Origin: Viscum album | Taxonomy: Eukaryota > Streptophyta > Magnoliopsida > Santalales > Viscaceae | Reading direction: 5' to 3' | NCBI GenBank assembly: GCA_963277665.1 | Contig: OY728152.1 | Coordinates: 1,189,670,357-1,189,734,356 of the forward strand | Length of the DNA: 64,000 nucleotides | In this document: positions 24,020 to 35,713 of the stretch, in pieces | Position numbering within the stretch: the first letter of the stretch is position 1 | Layout of the letters: every line of letters begins with the position of its first letter | Position numbers and translations under genes: made by a program | The notes under the pieces: generated by a model | What the model was told of the DNA's origin: nothing | Databases searched by the model: none | Seen by the model: the letters and a program-made list of their open reading frames with translations, nothing else

Positions 24020-25200
24020 ATAGCTTCCTGAACTACCTATATATGTGTCCTCCTACTCAACACATCAGCAACTGCATTTCCTTTCCTGGGCATATAGGCA
24101 AGATCAAAGTCAAAGGACTGAAGGTACTCAACCCACCTTCACTGTCTCAAATTCAGTTCGCGCTGAGTGAAGATATACTCGAGACTTTTTTGGTCATTAA
24201 AAACCACAGAATTCTCTCCCAGAAGATAGTGTCTCCAATAGCACATACCACGAACAACTACAGCCAACTTGAGATCTTGCGTCGTGTAATTCCTCTCAAG
24301 TGGCCTCAACTGTTGAGATCTGTACGCAATGAATCCTTCTCCCTACATAAGCACCACTCCCAGCCTGATACCCGATGCATCGCAATAAACTTTATAACTC
24401 TTTCCCAGTTCTAGAAAAACTAGTATTAGTGCTGAAGTTAACCTCCCTTTTAGCTCCTGAAAGGCCGACTCACAAGATTTTGACCATAATTACTTTGTAC
24501 CCTTCTTAGTCAGGCCCGTCAGTGGAACTACTAAGAGTGAAAAGTCATATATGAAATGTATGTAGTAACCATCCAATCCTAGAAAATTCCATTCCTTAAA
24601 TATTTTCTTTGGATTCTCCTAGGAAACTACTACTCTCACTTTCTCTAGGTCAACTGATACTCTTGTCTCTAATATAACATGACCCAAGAAGTGAATCTAT
24701 TCCATCAAAAAGTGACATTTTGAGAGCTTAACATATAACTGGTTCTCTCTCAGGGTACTCAAATGATCTCAAGATGTGTGGCATGGTCATGTAGAGTGTG
24801 AGAGTACACCAAGATATATTCCATGGAGACTACCACAAAAGTATCTAGGTATGGATGGAACACTCGGTTCATCAGTGCCATGAAAACTACAAGTGTGTTC
24901 GTGAGACCGAACGACATAACCACGTACTCTTATAGACCATACCAGCTCTGAAAGGATATAAGAGGTATATTGGATGGTCTAACGCACAAATGATGATAAC
25001 CGGATCTCAATTAAATATTTGAGAATACCCGTGCTCCTCGAAGATGATCAAAGAGATCATAAATCCTCGACAAGGGATATTGGTTCTTGACCTTAAACTT
25101 GTACAACTTCCGATAATCCACACAATGTCTGAGGGTACCGTCTGCCTTCTTCGCAAACATGAAAGGCGAACCCCAAGAAGAAGTACTGGGTCAGATGAAA
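24020..25200 (-). pseudogene. pol: Gypsy-1 reverse transcriptase and RNase H remnant
   Basis: Minus-strand motifs in order: [20 protein letters not shown] near 25170-25100, [26 protein letters not shown], and VVVSMEYILVYS near 24840-24808. The last replaces the catalytic FIDD or YVDD box with MEYI, so both active-site aspartates are lost. RNase H follows with YCDASGIRLGVVL near 24390, YTTQDLKLAVVV, and RKGNAVADVLSRR near 24040, all typical of plant gypsy. Several stops and frame changes occur. The enzyme would have copied the element RNA and removed it from the hybrid; this copy is inactive. Confidence 0.92.
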
Positions 25201-25830
25201 CCCTTTTCTTGTAACTCCCCTAACTTCTTCTTGATCTCCTGTAACTCTGGTGTAGCCAACATATAGGAAGGAATGGACACCAGTGCTGCTCCCAACACGA
25301 GATCAACGGAAAAGTCTACCTATCGCTCTGGAGGAAAACCTGAAAATTCCTCTAGAAAGACATCTCTAAAATGATCCAACACTGGAGTAAAGTTTGTCCG
25401 TGAGTTCCCCTGGTCATACAGATATAGACTAGAAATCTGTGTTGTAACTCCTCCCAACCCATGATGTTCGGGTCCCGCTCTGCTCGCTTGGACATCCCAT
25501 TCACCATTATGTAAGAATAAACCTCCCTCTAGTGATGTGAAACTCAACCTACGACTATAACAATCAAAAACATCCTAGAAGGGAACTAACCAATCAATCC
25601 CAATAATGAAATCATAGCCTATCATCTCTAGGACACATAGGTACCATAAGCAATGACACCCACCAACCTATAGAGGGCACTCCTAGAACTGATGTACACT
25701 AGCCGTTCTAGCCCCCAACAGAGTGTACAACATCAAGACATCAGAAGAAGTAAAGATATAGAGCTTAAGGATCTCCAAAAAAGTAACAAATATGAAACTA
25801 TGGGAAGCCCCTATATCGAAAATTGAAGAA
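25201..25830 (-). pseudogene. pol: Gypsy-1 protease and protease-RT junction
   Basis: SSIFDIGASHSFIFV around 25830-25790 matches the retropepsin active site, normally DSGA or DTGA, here DIGA. It is followed by GYDFIIGIDWL near 25600, also typical. An open segment at 25547-25320 continues through VFLEEFSGFPPER, the conserved block leading into reverse transcriptase, then VDFSVDLVLG and PELQEIKKKLGELQEKG to about 25210. A few stops separate these pieces. Confidence 0.88.
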
Positions 25831-26129
25831 GCTAAAACTGAGATAAATAGGACCGTACCTCGAACTGTAGAGGGTTCAGGATCCTACTCTTGTTGGGTCT
25901 TCTCCACTGCAAATGTTTGGCCTGTACTGCAGCCCTATGGCCCTACCTGGCCACCCTGAGATGATCCTCCCTATTGTTGCTGAAATCTTGGTTACTGCCT
26001 ACCACAACCATATCCTCCATCTCAGCCTGAATGGCTAGAAGAACTCCAGTTCCCAGACTGATGTGAAACTGGTGGTGGTACTCCTAAATGCGGGGTCATA
26101 CAAGAACTTCGATCACCAGATGCTGGTGA

Positions 26130-27086
26130 GAAAAGATGACCCACCTTGCCGCAAGATCGGAACTCGACTGGTTCTCTTGGGAAGTGTGGCCTTGTATGCC
26201 TACTCTTACCGCACTGGTATCACACCACCTGGCTACCAGAAGAAGTATCCCGCCTACTACGATCACTGCATGTAGACTCCATGCAGTGCTTCCTACTGTA
26301 AGTCGGAGGGGTACCAACTCTGGATGCTGAGCTTCCCTGGCTCACAACTCTATAATCCCTAAGATTTCATTTCGTGATCAGTTCCCAATTGACTATAGAG
26401 GTGATGGAAGTCAACCTGATGATGTTCACCTGAGATCAGATGTCGTGCCTGAGATCATCCTCAAACTTTCTCACCAGAATTAACTCACCACCTCCTAGGA
26501 TGGGTGTGAAGTGCTATAGATCTATGAAATGAGAAGAATACTCCATAACTGAAAGAATACCCTACTCTAGACTCATGAAATCTCGGACTCGGTCGGCCCT
26601 CAACGTCTCTGGGTAGAATTAATCATAGAAGGCATGCTGGAACTCATCCCAAGCCATGACCTGATGGCGTCCCACCTGTGAAATCACATTCCATGATCTC
26701 TTGGTGGAGTCCTGAATCATATACGTGGATAGCTTGACCCTCCTCTATGGAGGAGTCTCCAGATGCTCGAAGATAGATAGAATGGATTCTAACCATGAAT
26801 ATGCAACCTAAGGTCCTCCATCCCCTGTAAAGGTGGGAGGATGCTGCTACAGAAAGACCTGCGTCAACTCTTCCATAGATGGTGCAGAAGGTCGTACTCC
26901 TCAGAAGGTCTGCATGAACCTCATGAAACCCTCTCAGAACTGTGCTTCAACACCTATATCTGAAAAAATAGATGGTGCCCAGACTTTCACTACAGGAGGA
27001 TCTACTAGAAGTTCTTGATCAGCTATGTCTGGTGTCTGATCACTGCCCTGTAACTGGCATACAAACAGAGGATGTCTTGGTGTCAT
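26130..27086 (-). pseudogene. gag: Gypsy-1 gag with zinc knuckles
   Basis: A plausible start is the ATG at 27086, opening MTPRHPLFVCQLQG. The capsid core is readable across stops: WDEFQHAFYD, FYPETLRADRVRDFMSLE, SVMEYSSHFIDL and VRKFEDDLRHDI, the pattern of the plant gypsy gag family. Two zinc-knuckle-like blocks follow: YQCGKSRHT (26217-26190) and FRSCGKVGH (26160-26134), both incomplete. Gag would form the particle and bind RNA. At least three in-frame stops break it. Confidence 0.9.
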
Positions 27087-28442
27087 GACTCTGCAAGGTC
27101 AAGCACACACTTAGTTTAAGACTATCAAGGATTGAAACTTAGAAGTGTAATAAGGGAACATGAGAAAGAAAGAATTAATGATTTCAAAAAGGTGGATACA
27201 CAGTGTGTATAACTCCTACATGGTGTGTTCCTTTAAGCCTCCACATGGGCGTGTACTCCTGCTAACCCTAGTCATGTAACACCCCATACACACAGAGTGT
27301 TCTCCCTAGAAACGACATATACTTGAATCATGTTACCTTGCTTGAGTTCTTATACATGACTAACCCACATGGTTTCCCTAGAACAAGGCTACAAGACATG
27401 TTTGTTCCATACACGATGTGTACTAGATGAACTTCACCGACCCGTGTAGTTAGTCACATGGTCGGTTACATGGCTGACTCTACACGGCGTGTTTGTTCCA
27501 GACATGGCATGTATTAACTACCCATTATCCACCCGTGTTGTTGGTCACACAGCTAGACACCTGGTCTAAACAAACAATGTGTACGTTCAGTACACGACGT
27601 GTTCCACCAAAGATTTCCCAACCCCATGTCTCTTCCCACACAACCAAGACACGGTTAGAGACTACATGACATGTATATACTGTACACAAAGTGTAATTAA
27701 GAAAAATAGTTCCTTCCTGAACAGAAGGATACATGGTGTGTATTAATCATTACACACCATTTATTCGAGGTTTTTCCAGACAGTAAGCCTCAGAAACTAC
27801 TCTAGAACACAGGAAAACACTAAAACAAACATCAAAGTTCCAAATTTCGATCCGTGAGGGCCCATACTCCCTGCGAATCAAAGATTTGCATCTTTTACAT
27901 GTCATATAAAAGGATTAACAATTAAATGATCCACAAAATTCTGATACATGAGGTCCCATAACAACCCAAGAACCAAAGTTTGGCGTTCATTAAAACTAAA
28001 CCCTAAACAATCCAAAATCCTATAAAATACCAGGTATTCTATCCTATCATCTATCAGAAGAGAATGCATATCTATCACAACATCTATCACAACAACATGA
28101 AATCAGTAATGCACTCTAAATGGCATGGTAATAATGCATGACATATGATCTCTATAAAGTGCCTATATGATGCATGAGATGGAATACCCTCATCTCATCG
28201 GATTGAAACAGAAATATAACCACAATAATATCAACGTTAACAACAAAAAACATGTGAATCACCCAATGGTGAAATCAAATCAACTATAATAACTGAAAAA
28301 CTAGAAAAAAAACAATATACGAGGTAAATTGGGTTTTCCCTATACATGGGTTAGATATTCCCGGGCATAGCTTATTACCAAGTACCCATTCCTTATTATC
28401 TCTAGCTATATGCTCCAAATAGTAATTCAAGAAGAAAATAAT
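27087..28442 (-). other. Gypsy-1 untranslated leader between primer site and gag
   Basis: About 1.35 kb without a recognisable protein. The stretch 27190-27760 holds many copies of words like ACACGGTGTGT and TACACGACGTGT, a loose repeat also seen within the LTRs (18350-18540, 30190-30350) and in the background at 32400-32820. Packaging or regulatory leader functions are expected here but not shown by the sequence. Confidence 0.55.
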
Positions 28443-28455
28443 CCCTTTGATACCA
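28443..28455 (-). other. Gypsy-1 primer-binding site
   Basis: The minus strand reads TGGTATCAAAGGG three bases inside the 5' LTR. It matches the plant initiator-methionine tRNA site (TGGTATCAGAG) well and fixes the orientation and the LTR boundary. Confidence 0.9.
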
Positions 28456-28458
28456 CTT

Positions 28459-30433
28459 TGTAATGTCCTGGTTCTAGAATCTGCCCATAGGTGCCCCATA
28501 CCCGGTTGGTCACATGGCCTCAAGCACATTTCCCCAAATACCAGAGGATGCCGACTACCAGCGAGGGACTTGGGTGTGATAGTGGGGAAACTATTCCCTC
28601 ATTGGAAGAGTAATGCAGTAGAAATAAATAGACAACAATAGCGGAAGAAGAAATAATAAAATTCAATAATGAATAGTGGAAGACTGAATAAATATACAAT
28701 TGGAGCACTTATATAAATGATTCATGATACATATGTCTAGGAAAATAGCCAAACAAGTCACAATGCTGGAATAAATATCTAAACCAAAGTACAAATAAAA
28801 CAAATAAACTCCAACAGAATCGCAAGCCTCATCTTGGTACCATGCTCTCCAGCTACACAACAACCAAGTACCTGAAGTAGAAGGGTGCTTTCCCTTATCG
28901 AGACCTAAAACAATATAATCTGTTTGGGCCCAAAAGCATGACCCAAACAGGGTGTGAGACGAATCCCAGTAGGAAACCATCCAAAGATCTTTGCCTAATA
29001 GTTAGTCAATATATATGGCAAACAATATGGAAAATGAAGCAATAAACAAGGAAGTACCCAAAAGTAAACAATCCTATAGTTTCAATCACATCCATTTTCA
29101 TTTATTAGTTATGCAACCAAAGAACATAAGTAACCCTATGGTAAGTACTCATAGTCTGACCTCTCTGGTTCAACCAATCAAACACATGAAACCCTATGGG
29201 AAGTACTCACAGTCTAACCCCTCTGGTTCATCTTTAGCAAAGACTCTCTGAAGAAGAACTCACCATCAATTCCCATTATGGTTTCGTATCGGTAACTATA
29301 GACACTCTAGGGAAGCACTCAACGACCAATTCCCCTTGTGGTCTCATAATGAAGAACTACATACACTCTGAGGGAACACAAAGTCCATCCCCCCTATGGT
29401 ATTTCAATGTAAAAGTAAATAGACACTCTAGAGAAGCCTTCAGCGTCCATTATCCCTATGGTCTACTACACCAGGTTCCCATAGCCCTATGTAATCAATC
29501 GTTAAAAAACAGTATATGGAATCCAAAGTAAACCTAAAGAACTATTTATCTAAATAGTCTACAACATCTCATAGCATGTAAGATAAAATTCACTCCATCC
29601 TAATAACACTAGGCATGGAAAACAAAGTATCCCAACAGGAAAACCTAGAATAAACAGTCCATAACAAACAAGCATGGGAAAACACATCCATATCAAGGTA
29701 AATAACCCTATTAAAAACCATAAATACTCTACTCAATCACACAAGTCATAACAAGAAATAACATGGCTAAAAACCGTAAACACGAAATACCCTGAACTAG
29801 GGTATTGTACACTTTTTCACATATAACTCAAAGAATAATTACGGAAAGGAAAAAATCACCTACCTTGGCATTGTATGATTGATATACGTGAATCTAAGGA
29901 CTTTAATCTCCCTAGAATTCCATAGATCTATAAAAACACTAAAAAAGTTCAATTAAAGATATCTCATGAAAGAGGAGGAATCACGAAACAAGGATCTAGA
30001 AGAAGGAAGATCTTACTGTGGAGATTCCAACACAATCAACGGTGGTCGATTCTGAGAACGGATGGCGATTCGGGGGATCCAAGAAGAATATCTGGCCATG
30101 GATGCTCCTGGATGAGATGAATGGAGAAGAAGGGTGTTCGGTCGATTAGACACGACCCAGTACATTTAATGAAATAAAAATAATGTACATGAGGTTTTCT
30201 TCAAGGGTACATGACATGTAATTTCTTTAACCGGCATCCAATTTAGGTGGTCTCCAGGTCACCCCACATAGCCATGTACTCGGACGTTATACAACCAGTA
30301 CATTGTCACTTGAAGCAACTAGGTACACGATAAGTACACGATGTGTAATCCTAAAATTTCCAAAAAACTCTACTTTTCTCAAAAATATCCAGAAAATAAA
30401 GACATACCTGAAAAGAAGATCCGGGTTCTTAAA
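28459..30433 (-). repeat. Gypsy-1 5' LTR
   Basis: This is the partner of 16660-18622. The inner edge starts TGTAATGTCC on the plus strand, next to the primer-binding site. The outer edge is set by TTCTTAAA at 30426-30433, matching the same word at 18615-18622. The sequence beyond (30434 on) no longer matches the left copy. Confidence 0.88.
29131..29480 (-). repeat. LTR-embedded tandem repeat, about 60-bp unit (right copy)
   Basis: It has the same units, in the same order, as 17333-17680, with comparable drift between units. Confidence 0.8.
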
Positions 30434-33228
30434 AAAGAGATTAATTCCCTTCATTAAGGGATACATAGAAACCCTTTTGGGTTAGTGAGATCTTTGGGAT
30501 GCCCTAATATTGGCGTGGTTGAGTTGATGAAGGCAAGGATGCTGAGAGATGTTTGGATCAAACTCGAGTTTCCCAGAGGTTTTGGTAGACCTAAGAAGTT
30601 TTTTGGTGATACTGAGGATGCATTAGGATTATGAAGTGGAGCATTAAGAGGGCCCCTAGTTTTTTTGGTTGGCTTCATGTTTTTCTTCTAGTTGGAGAGA
30701 AAAGGTTGTGTTGGATTCCTAGTCATGTTGGTTCTAGTTATTCCTTGGTTAGAATAGTGAGAATGTGGTTAGGTGCTCATGGTTTTGGATTGAAACCCAT
30801 GTAGAGGGTGGCTATGTGTTGGATCTTGGCATAAGAGAGATGCCATTTTTGAAGTGGAGTGATAAGGGTGCTCCAATTTTTTTTTGGAATTGAACCATAT
30901 GAGGAGCATGGTTAGTGGGTTTAGGCGTGTTATTCTATGATCATTAGGTCTTGATTTTTTTGAGCATGATAACTTTCAATAGTTTTTTTGAAGATCAATC
31001 TACTTTGAGTAGAATAGCGGTGGTCGATATGACTTTTAGGATAAATCCTTATTTAGAGGGCATGTCCATGTTGGCTAGGTGCAATGTTAGTTTCCTCATG
31101 AGGTTGGTGCTTGAGGAGTGGTGTAAGGTAATCCTTATCATAGGGAGTTCACTATAGGATTTCAAAGGTTGTGGCTCTTGTTTTAATAGGTTTGTTAAGT
31201 GTTGCAGATGTCATTCCTAGTGGGATGGGAATGGTCTTTGGTTGGTGTTTGGTTTTGGCGCCAAGGTTTGGGTGGTTTGGCCATATATATCCATCATCTT
31301 TGGTAGTAGATAGATTATGGGTTGTGAAACTTTTTATTTAGCTAAGGGGAGACGACAAGGACACTCCTGTGGAGGGGATATTCAAATCTATCATAGTTTA
31401 ATGTTCCTCATGTTGGGTGAGTCTTGGGAACTATGAGACCCACCAACAAATACTTGTGGGAGCATTGGAAGCACTGGTGTTTTAGAAAACTCTTGGTAGC
31501 TTGTTAACCATTGAGGATTCTTGGGGGTAATAAGCATTTATGTAGGGAACTTTTCATTATCCATGTCGTGATAGTTTATGAAAAATAGGGAAAATTTGAT
31601 TTTTTTCTCTCGGGTGATTTTTGAGGGGAAAAAATGGAAATTTATCATTTAAGGAGATATCAGATAATATTTATTACCACTTCATTGGTCCATAAATAGG
31701 GTGTTTACTCTAGGAAATAAGTTTGGTGGAATTATGATCTGATCTAATTTTTGTAGAATATTTAATATTTAATTAATTAAATATTATTTTTTCTCACATG
31801 TTCATTCGATGATATCTTCAATTCAAAGCTTCAGATAAAAATTATGTCCTTGTGGTTGTGTTTGGAGTGAGGGGTTTTTCCTAAATGAGACATAAAATTT
31901 CAATGGGCCCTAGGTCTCAGCCGATCCAGACCCCATTTTATTATGTTTAATTTATTCCTTTTCCTTTTTCTTTATTTTTTCTTTATTTTTTCTTTATTTT
32001 TCTTTTATTATTTTCCCCTTTTTTCTTTGTGTGTGTTCCCCTCACTTGGGGATATTTGGATGAGATATTGGAGACAAAGAGGGATAGGGGGAAAATAGGG
32101 ATATAAGAAAAAATAGTTGCCTCCATGGAGATTGAGTCATGTTGGATCATCATACAACAACTATAGAATGTGAATCATATTGAATATTTGGCAGTTTTTT
32201 CCTAAAGATAAACCCTTTTTAATTTTTTCTCTATAAATCCTCATAGGTTAGTTTTTTTAGTTTTAATCCTATTTTTGGTTTGTTGGGGACCCCTATAGGG
32301 TCTATTTGGTAGTTTTCAGTAAAATTGGGGGGGGGGGGGTTGGTATGTTTATAGGGATATCTGTTTAGGAAATCCCAATCACACATTGTGTGGTTTTATG
32401 AACACACTCTTTGAATTATTATTGTTCAGGGAAGATGATATTTTATAAGTACACACAATGTACCTGAAGTACATTCTGTGTAGTAGTGGTTGGACATGTA
32501 GCTGGACATGTGGCCTTTTATGTGGGTAGATGGAGTTTTGGGAGGTTCATTCCATGTACCCTGGGTACACATTCTATAGTGGGACTCGGCCCTATGGCCG
32601 AGTGTTTGGGATGAAACCCCATGTGAGGGGTATATAACCATGTAGTATTACATGGGAAAAACCCATGTACACTCTAGCCATTTAGTAGTTCATAGCTAGA
32701 CCTCACATGTACCCTAGACATGTACTAGTACACGGGAAGACCCTGAGTGTTCTCTGGACATGTAGAATTACATGGACAGGTAGAACTTTGAGATTACATG
32801 CTGTGTACTTAAAATTACAGACCATGCAATTTTTCCAATAAGGGGTTTTGGGTGTATTCATGCCCTAGAGATATAATTTTTACTTGTGAGTAGTTTATTC
32901 TAATTTTTTTCCATGTAGATCATGATTGTGGAATGCTTTTGGAATTTTATGGCCATCTATAGGGTGTTTTGTACTGATAGAGAGTTTTTTCCAGAGGATT
33001 CCATGAGGGTTATTATTCTAGAGTCTATTAAGGGGTTGAATTGTGTACTAAGAGGTATGAGTGAGGGTGTGAAGTTATTGATCACTTTATTTGGGAATGC
33101 CAGGTGATTTCATTTGAAATTATTCAGATAGACCACAGAAGGTGAGATTGAGTGTCTTCTTGGATGAGCTTCACTAGTTTTTTACTTAAGGTGTATTTTG
33201 TTAAGAGACTTTAGTTTGGGATAGAATC
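30434..33228. other. Old repeat background right of gypsy-1
   Basis: This continues the sequence left of 16660. Plus-strand frames around 30460-30720 and 30951-31157 are fairly open (for example VWIKLEFPRGFGRPKKF) but match no family I know. A homopolymer of about eleven G lies near 32328-32338. Around 32400-32820 there are repeated words such as ACATGTAG and ACACATTCTGTGT, reminiscent of the gypsy leader. Between 31700 and 32320 I see only AT-rich text with T-rich runs. Confidence 0.3.
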
Positions 33229-34960
33229 ATGGGATGTTGGATGCATATGGGTGTTGTTGAGAAGAGTTTGAGATAGTTCTAAGGGAAATATTTTATAACA
33301 TCCTTTTGGGCATGTTGTTGCTCAAGGATTCCTCTTTAGGTGCAGTGTTTCTTGACGTTTCCCTTCTGGGCCTCATGTTGGTTGGGGTTTTCCTTTTGTA
33401 TGAGGTTGGTTGATGTTTCCCTTATAGGAAAGTGATCTTTGGGTTATGATCTATGAGATTAGATGAGGTTTCTTTTAGTGGGATATGCCTAAGGATTGGC
33501 TTTGCTGGAGTAGCACCTTATTGGCTGTCTTGCTAGAGCTAAGATTTTTGGGTCTATGGTGGGTACCGCATGCTTGTTGTCTTATGAGACGGTCTGTGCT
33601 AGTCTCAACATTTCCAATCGATGGGTTCAAGTGCAACCAACATAGGTGCTTAATCTTGTGGGAATGGTTGTTTAAGGATATCCTTGTTTATGATTGAATG
33701 AGATAAGTTACCTTTGGTATATTATTTGACTAGGAGTTATCCTTGAGATTGTCTCTGTTTCTCTCCTCTACTGGCTGTCTATTGTGTGGCAGGACTATGG
33801 AGATAACAAATGATCTGTATGAGTGAAACCATCCTAGTTTAGATTTTCTCCCTGGATAGGGTTAGTGAACTGTGGAGACTATTGTTCTCAAGGGTCCTAT
33901 TTCTTCAGTTTGGGGATTAATTAGGCATCCCAAAGATGCACTGTTAGGTTATTTATTGTCTAGTTAGTTTTTTAGGACTTCTAGAGAATGATAGTATCAT
34001 ACTGAGGTCAATAGGGAATCCCTACCAATAAATAATATCATTTCATTAGAGTCCTAAATATCGATAGAGATTTATTGGTATTTTAATTTCATGAGATGAG
34101 ATCTTATGTTCCAACTCGTGTTCCTATCCTTGAATTTTACTTTGGACATCCTTCTTGATTAGGAGAATGTGGTTGATGTGTGGATGTGTGAGCTACATTT
34201 TGTAATTCCTCTGGATGAGTCCAGAGTGGGGGAAGATTTACCTCGAGTGTTAGAGTTGTAATCATGATTTTTTGATTTCCTTTTATTCAACCCTTTATAT
34301 ATATTTTTTTTTCATTTTTTATCTTTATGCTGGTAGTCATGTTTGGGTATGCTGGTCATGATGCATGTTTCATTCAAATGTCATGACATCAAATGTTAGG
34401 ACCATTGTTGGGGGTGACCTATTGAGATTTTTTTCTCACCCACTGTATGTACACCTTCGAGTGCATGTATACCTTATGTCTGAATTTAGATTGAGCATAA
34501 TATATGGTGGATCTGGTGAGGACTAGTGTTACATGATTGATTGGAGATTCTTGTGTGGAGTCTTAGTTCATGCTGAAGCTATTCAGTAGTCATATAGAAC
34601 AGGTACATGGTTTGTCTTGGTGTATAAGTATAGCCTTGTGTATTTATTTTATTTTATGTTATTTTTATATGGTTATACCAATGGGTGAACAATTTCTTTA
34701 TGTTTGTCTTTGAGTCTGTATAATGAATTACATTTGTTATTAGTTTATTTCAGTTGTTTATTTATTTATGAACACTATGATGTATATGGATGTACATGTG
34801 TTTAGTTTACTTCTACTATTATTTAACTCTGATTTTATGTAATAGTCTCCCCACTATATCCTTTTAGTCTCTCTCCTCTAGTCAATAGCCTCTTATGTAT
34901 AAGTAGGCATGCTTGAGGACTTGTTGTGAGTTGGGTTGGGTGACAGGTTGGGTTGAACCA
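33229..34960 (+). repeat. Direct repeat B (partner of repeat A)
   Basis: It aligns with 14420-16170 in the same order and orientation; see the anchors listed for A. The 30-bp repeat is present but more decayed (33300-33430). An open segment at 33485-33697 reads LRFLGLWWVPHACCLMRRS, comparable with LRFWGPWRVPHACWPIRWL in A, which supports common ancestry at the protein level. No function is recognised. Confidence 0.55.
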
Positions 34961-35528
34961 GGCGAGTTCGTGATGGTATATGTCTCAATGGAGTCAAACA
35001 TGATTGTGAGATGAGTTTGGATGATAGGAAAAAAATCCATATAAGGCATGGATAGAGTTAACGAGTATATTCTAACCATTCTGATATGTGGCTATTGGTT
35101 AGTTTTGATGTGGTCTTAGTGTATGGGTTGTGTTGTAAAGGGGATGATTGTATAATGAGGAAACTTAGGGTAGTCGGGTACTATCCATGTGTTAGAGAAG
35201 GGATTTATGTTGGAATATATATATCTATGAGGCCCTTTGGGTCTGTTCATATACTAAGAGAGAGGATTAGTGTTCAGTGTGGTCATTTATGACTTATGGG
35301 TTAGTATTATGAGTTGGTTATGACCTAAGGGTTTGGGTTCATCATGAGTGTTTTATAACTTTAGTTTTAGTGATGGGGGTGGAAGGAGAGGATAGTTAGG
35401 GTATGTTATGCTATGATGCACATGATATCCTCTATTAGGAAACTATATACACATTTGTTTCTAACCAAGGGCTAGGATTCATCTTGCGTTTTTATTCTTG
35501 TTGTGTATACAATTGGTTACAAGAATTA
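34961..35528. other. Unassigned stretch after repeat B
   Basis: I see no gene or clear repeat. It joins repeat B to the 45-bp minisatellite. Confidence 0.3.
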
Positions 35529-35702
35529 TATGAGACCTCACCTTGACTGAGAGGGTGTGGGGTATGTAGATTGTATGAAACCTCACCAAGACTGAGAGGG
35601 TGTTGGCATTGGTCCTATAATGGACCTCATTTTGAGAAATAGGGTGTGGGTACAAGGCCTATAAGATACCTCACCCCGAGTGATTAGTTGTAGGTATGAG
35701 AC
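35529..35702. repeat. 45-bp minisatellite, four units
   Basis: Units start at 35529, 35574, 35616 and 35660 and are 42-45 bp long. They share a TATGAGACCTCACC start and a GAGAGGGTGTGGG core. Copia-2 begins eleven bases later. Confidence 0.85.
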
Positions 35703-35713
35703 TTTATAATGGT

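Larger units (their letters stand above)
16660..30433 (-). mobile_element. Gypsy-1: Ty3/gypsy chromovirus (Del/Tekay-like), interrupted
   Basis: Read on the minus strand the order is LTR (30433-28459), initiator-Met primer-binding site, gag, zinc knuckles, protease, reverse transcriptase, RNase H, integrase, chromodomain-like tail, polypurine tract, LTR (18622-16660). This is the Ty3/gypsy order. The C-terminal tail and the LTR ends, which close with GTTACA at the 3' side, suit Del/Tekay-like chromoviruses. The element spans 13.8 kb, or about 10 kb once the nested solo LTR (19408-23215) is removed. The flanks AAATA (16655-16659) and AAAGA (30434-30438) may be a mutated target duplication. The two LTRs differ by eye at roughly one base in six or seven, so the insertion is old. 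Confidence 0.92.

Noticed and set aside
25320..27018. Plus-strand frames at 26063-26330 and 26833-27018
   Set aside because: They are antisense to gypsy-1 gag and protease, whose minus-strand motifs are clear.
30460..31157. Possible host gene exon or LINE fragment
   Set aside because: Several open stretches but no motif of a known family, no splice-supported structure, and position between two repeat copies.
35529..35702. CRISPR-like repeat array
   Set aside because: Units are contiguous and drift along their whole length, as in a minisatellite.
35709..35713. Target duplication for copia-2
   Set aside because: The right end of the element is not defined, so no matching 5-bp repeat can be claimed.
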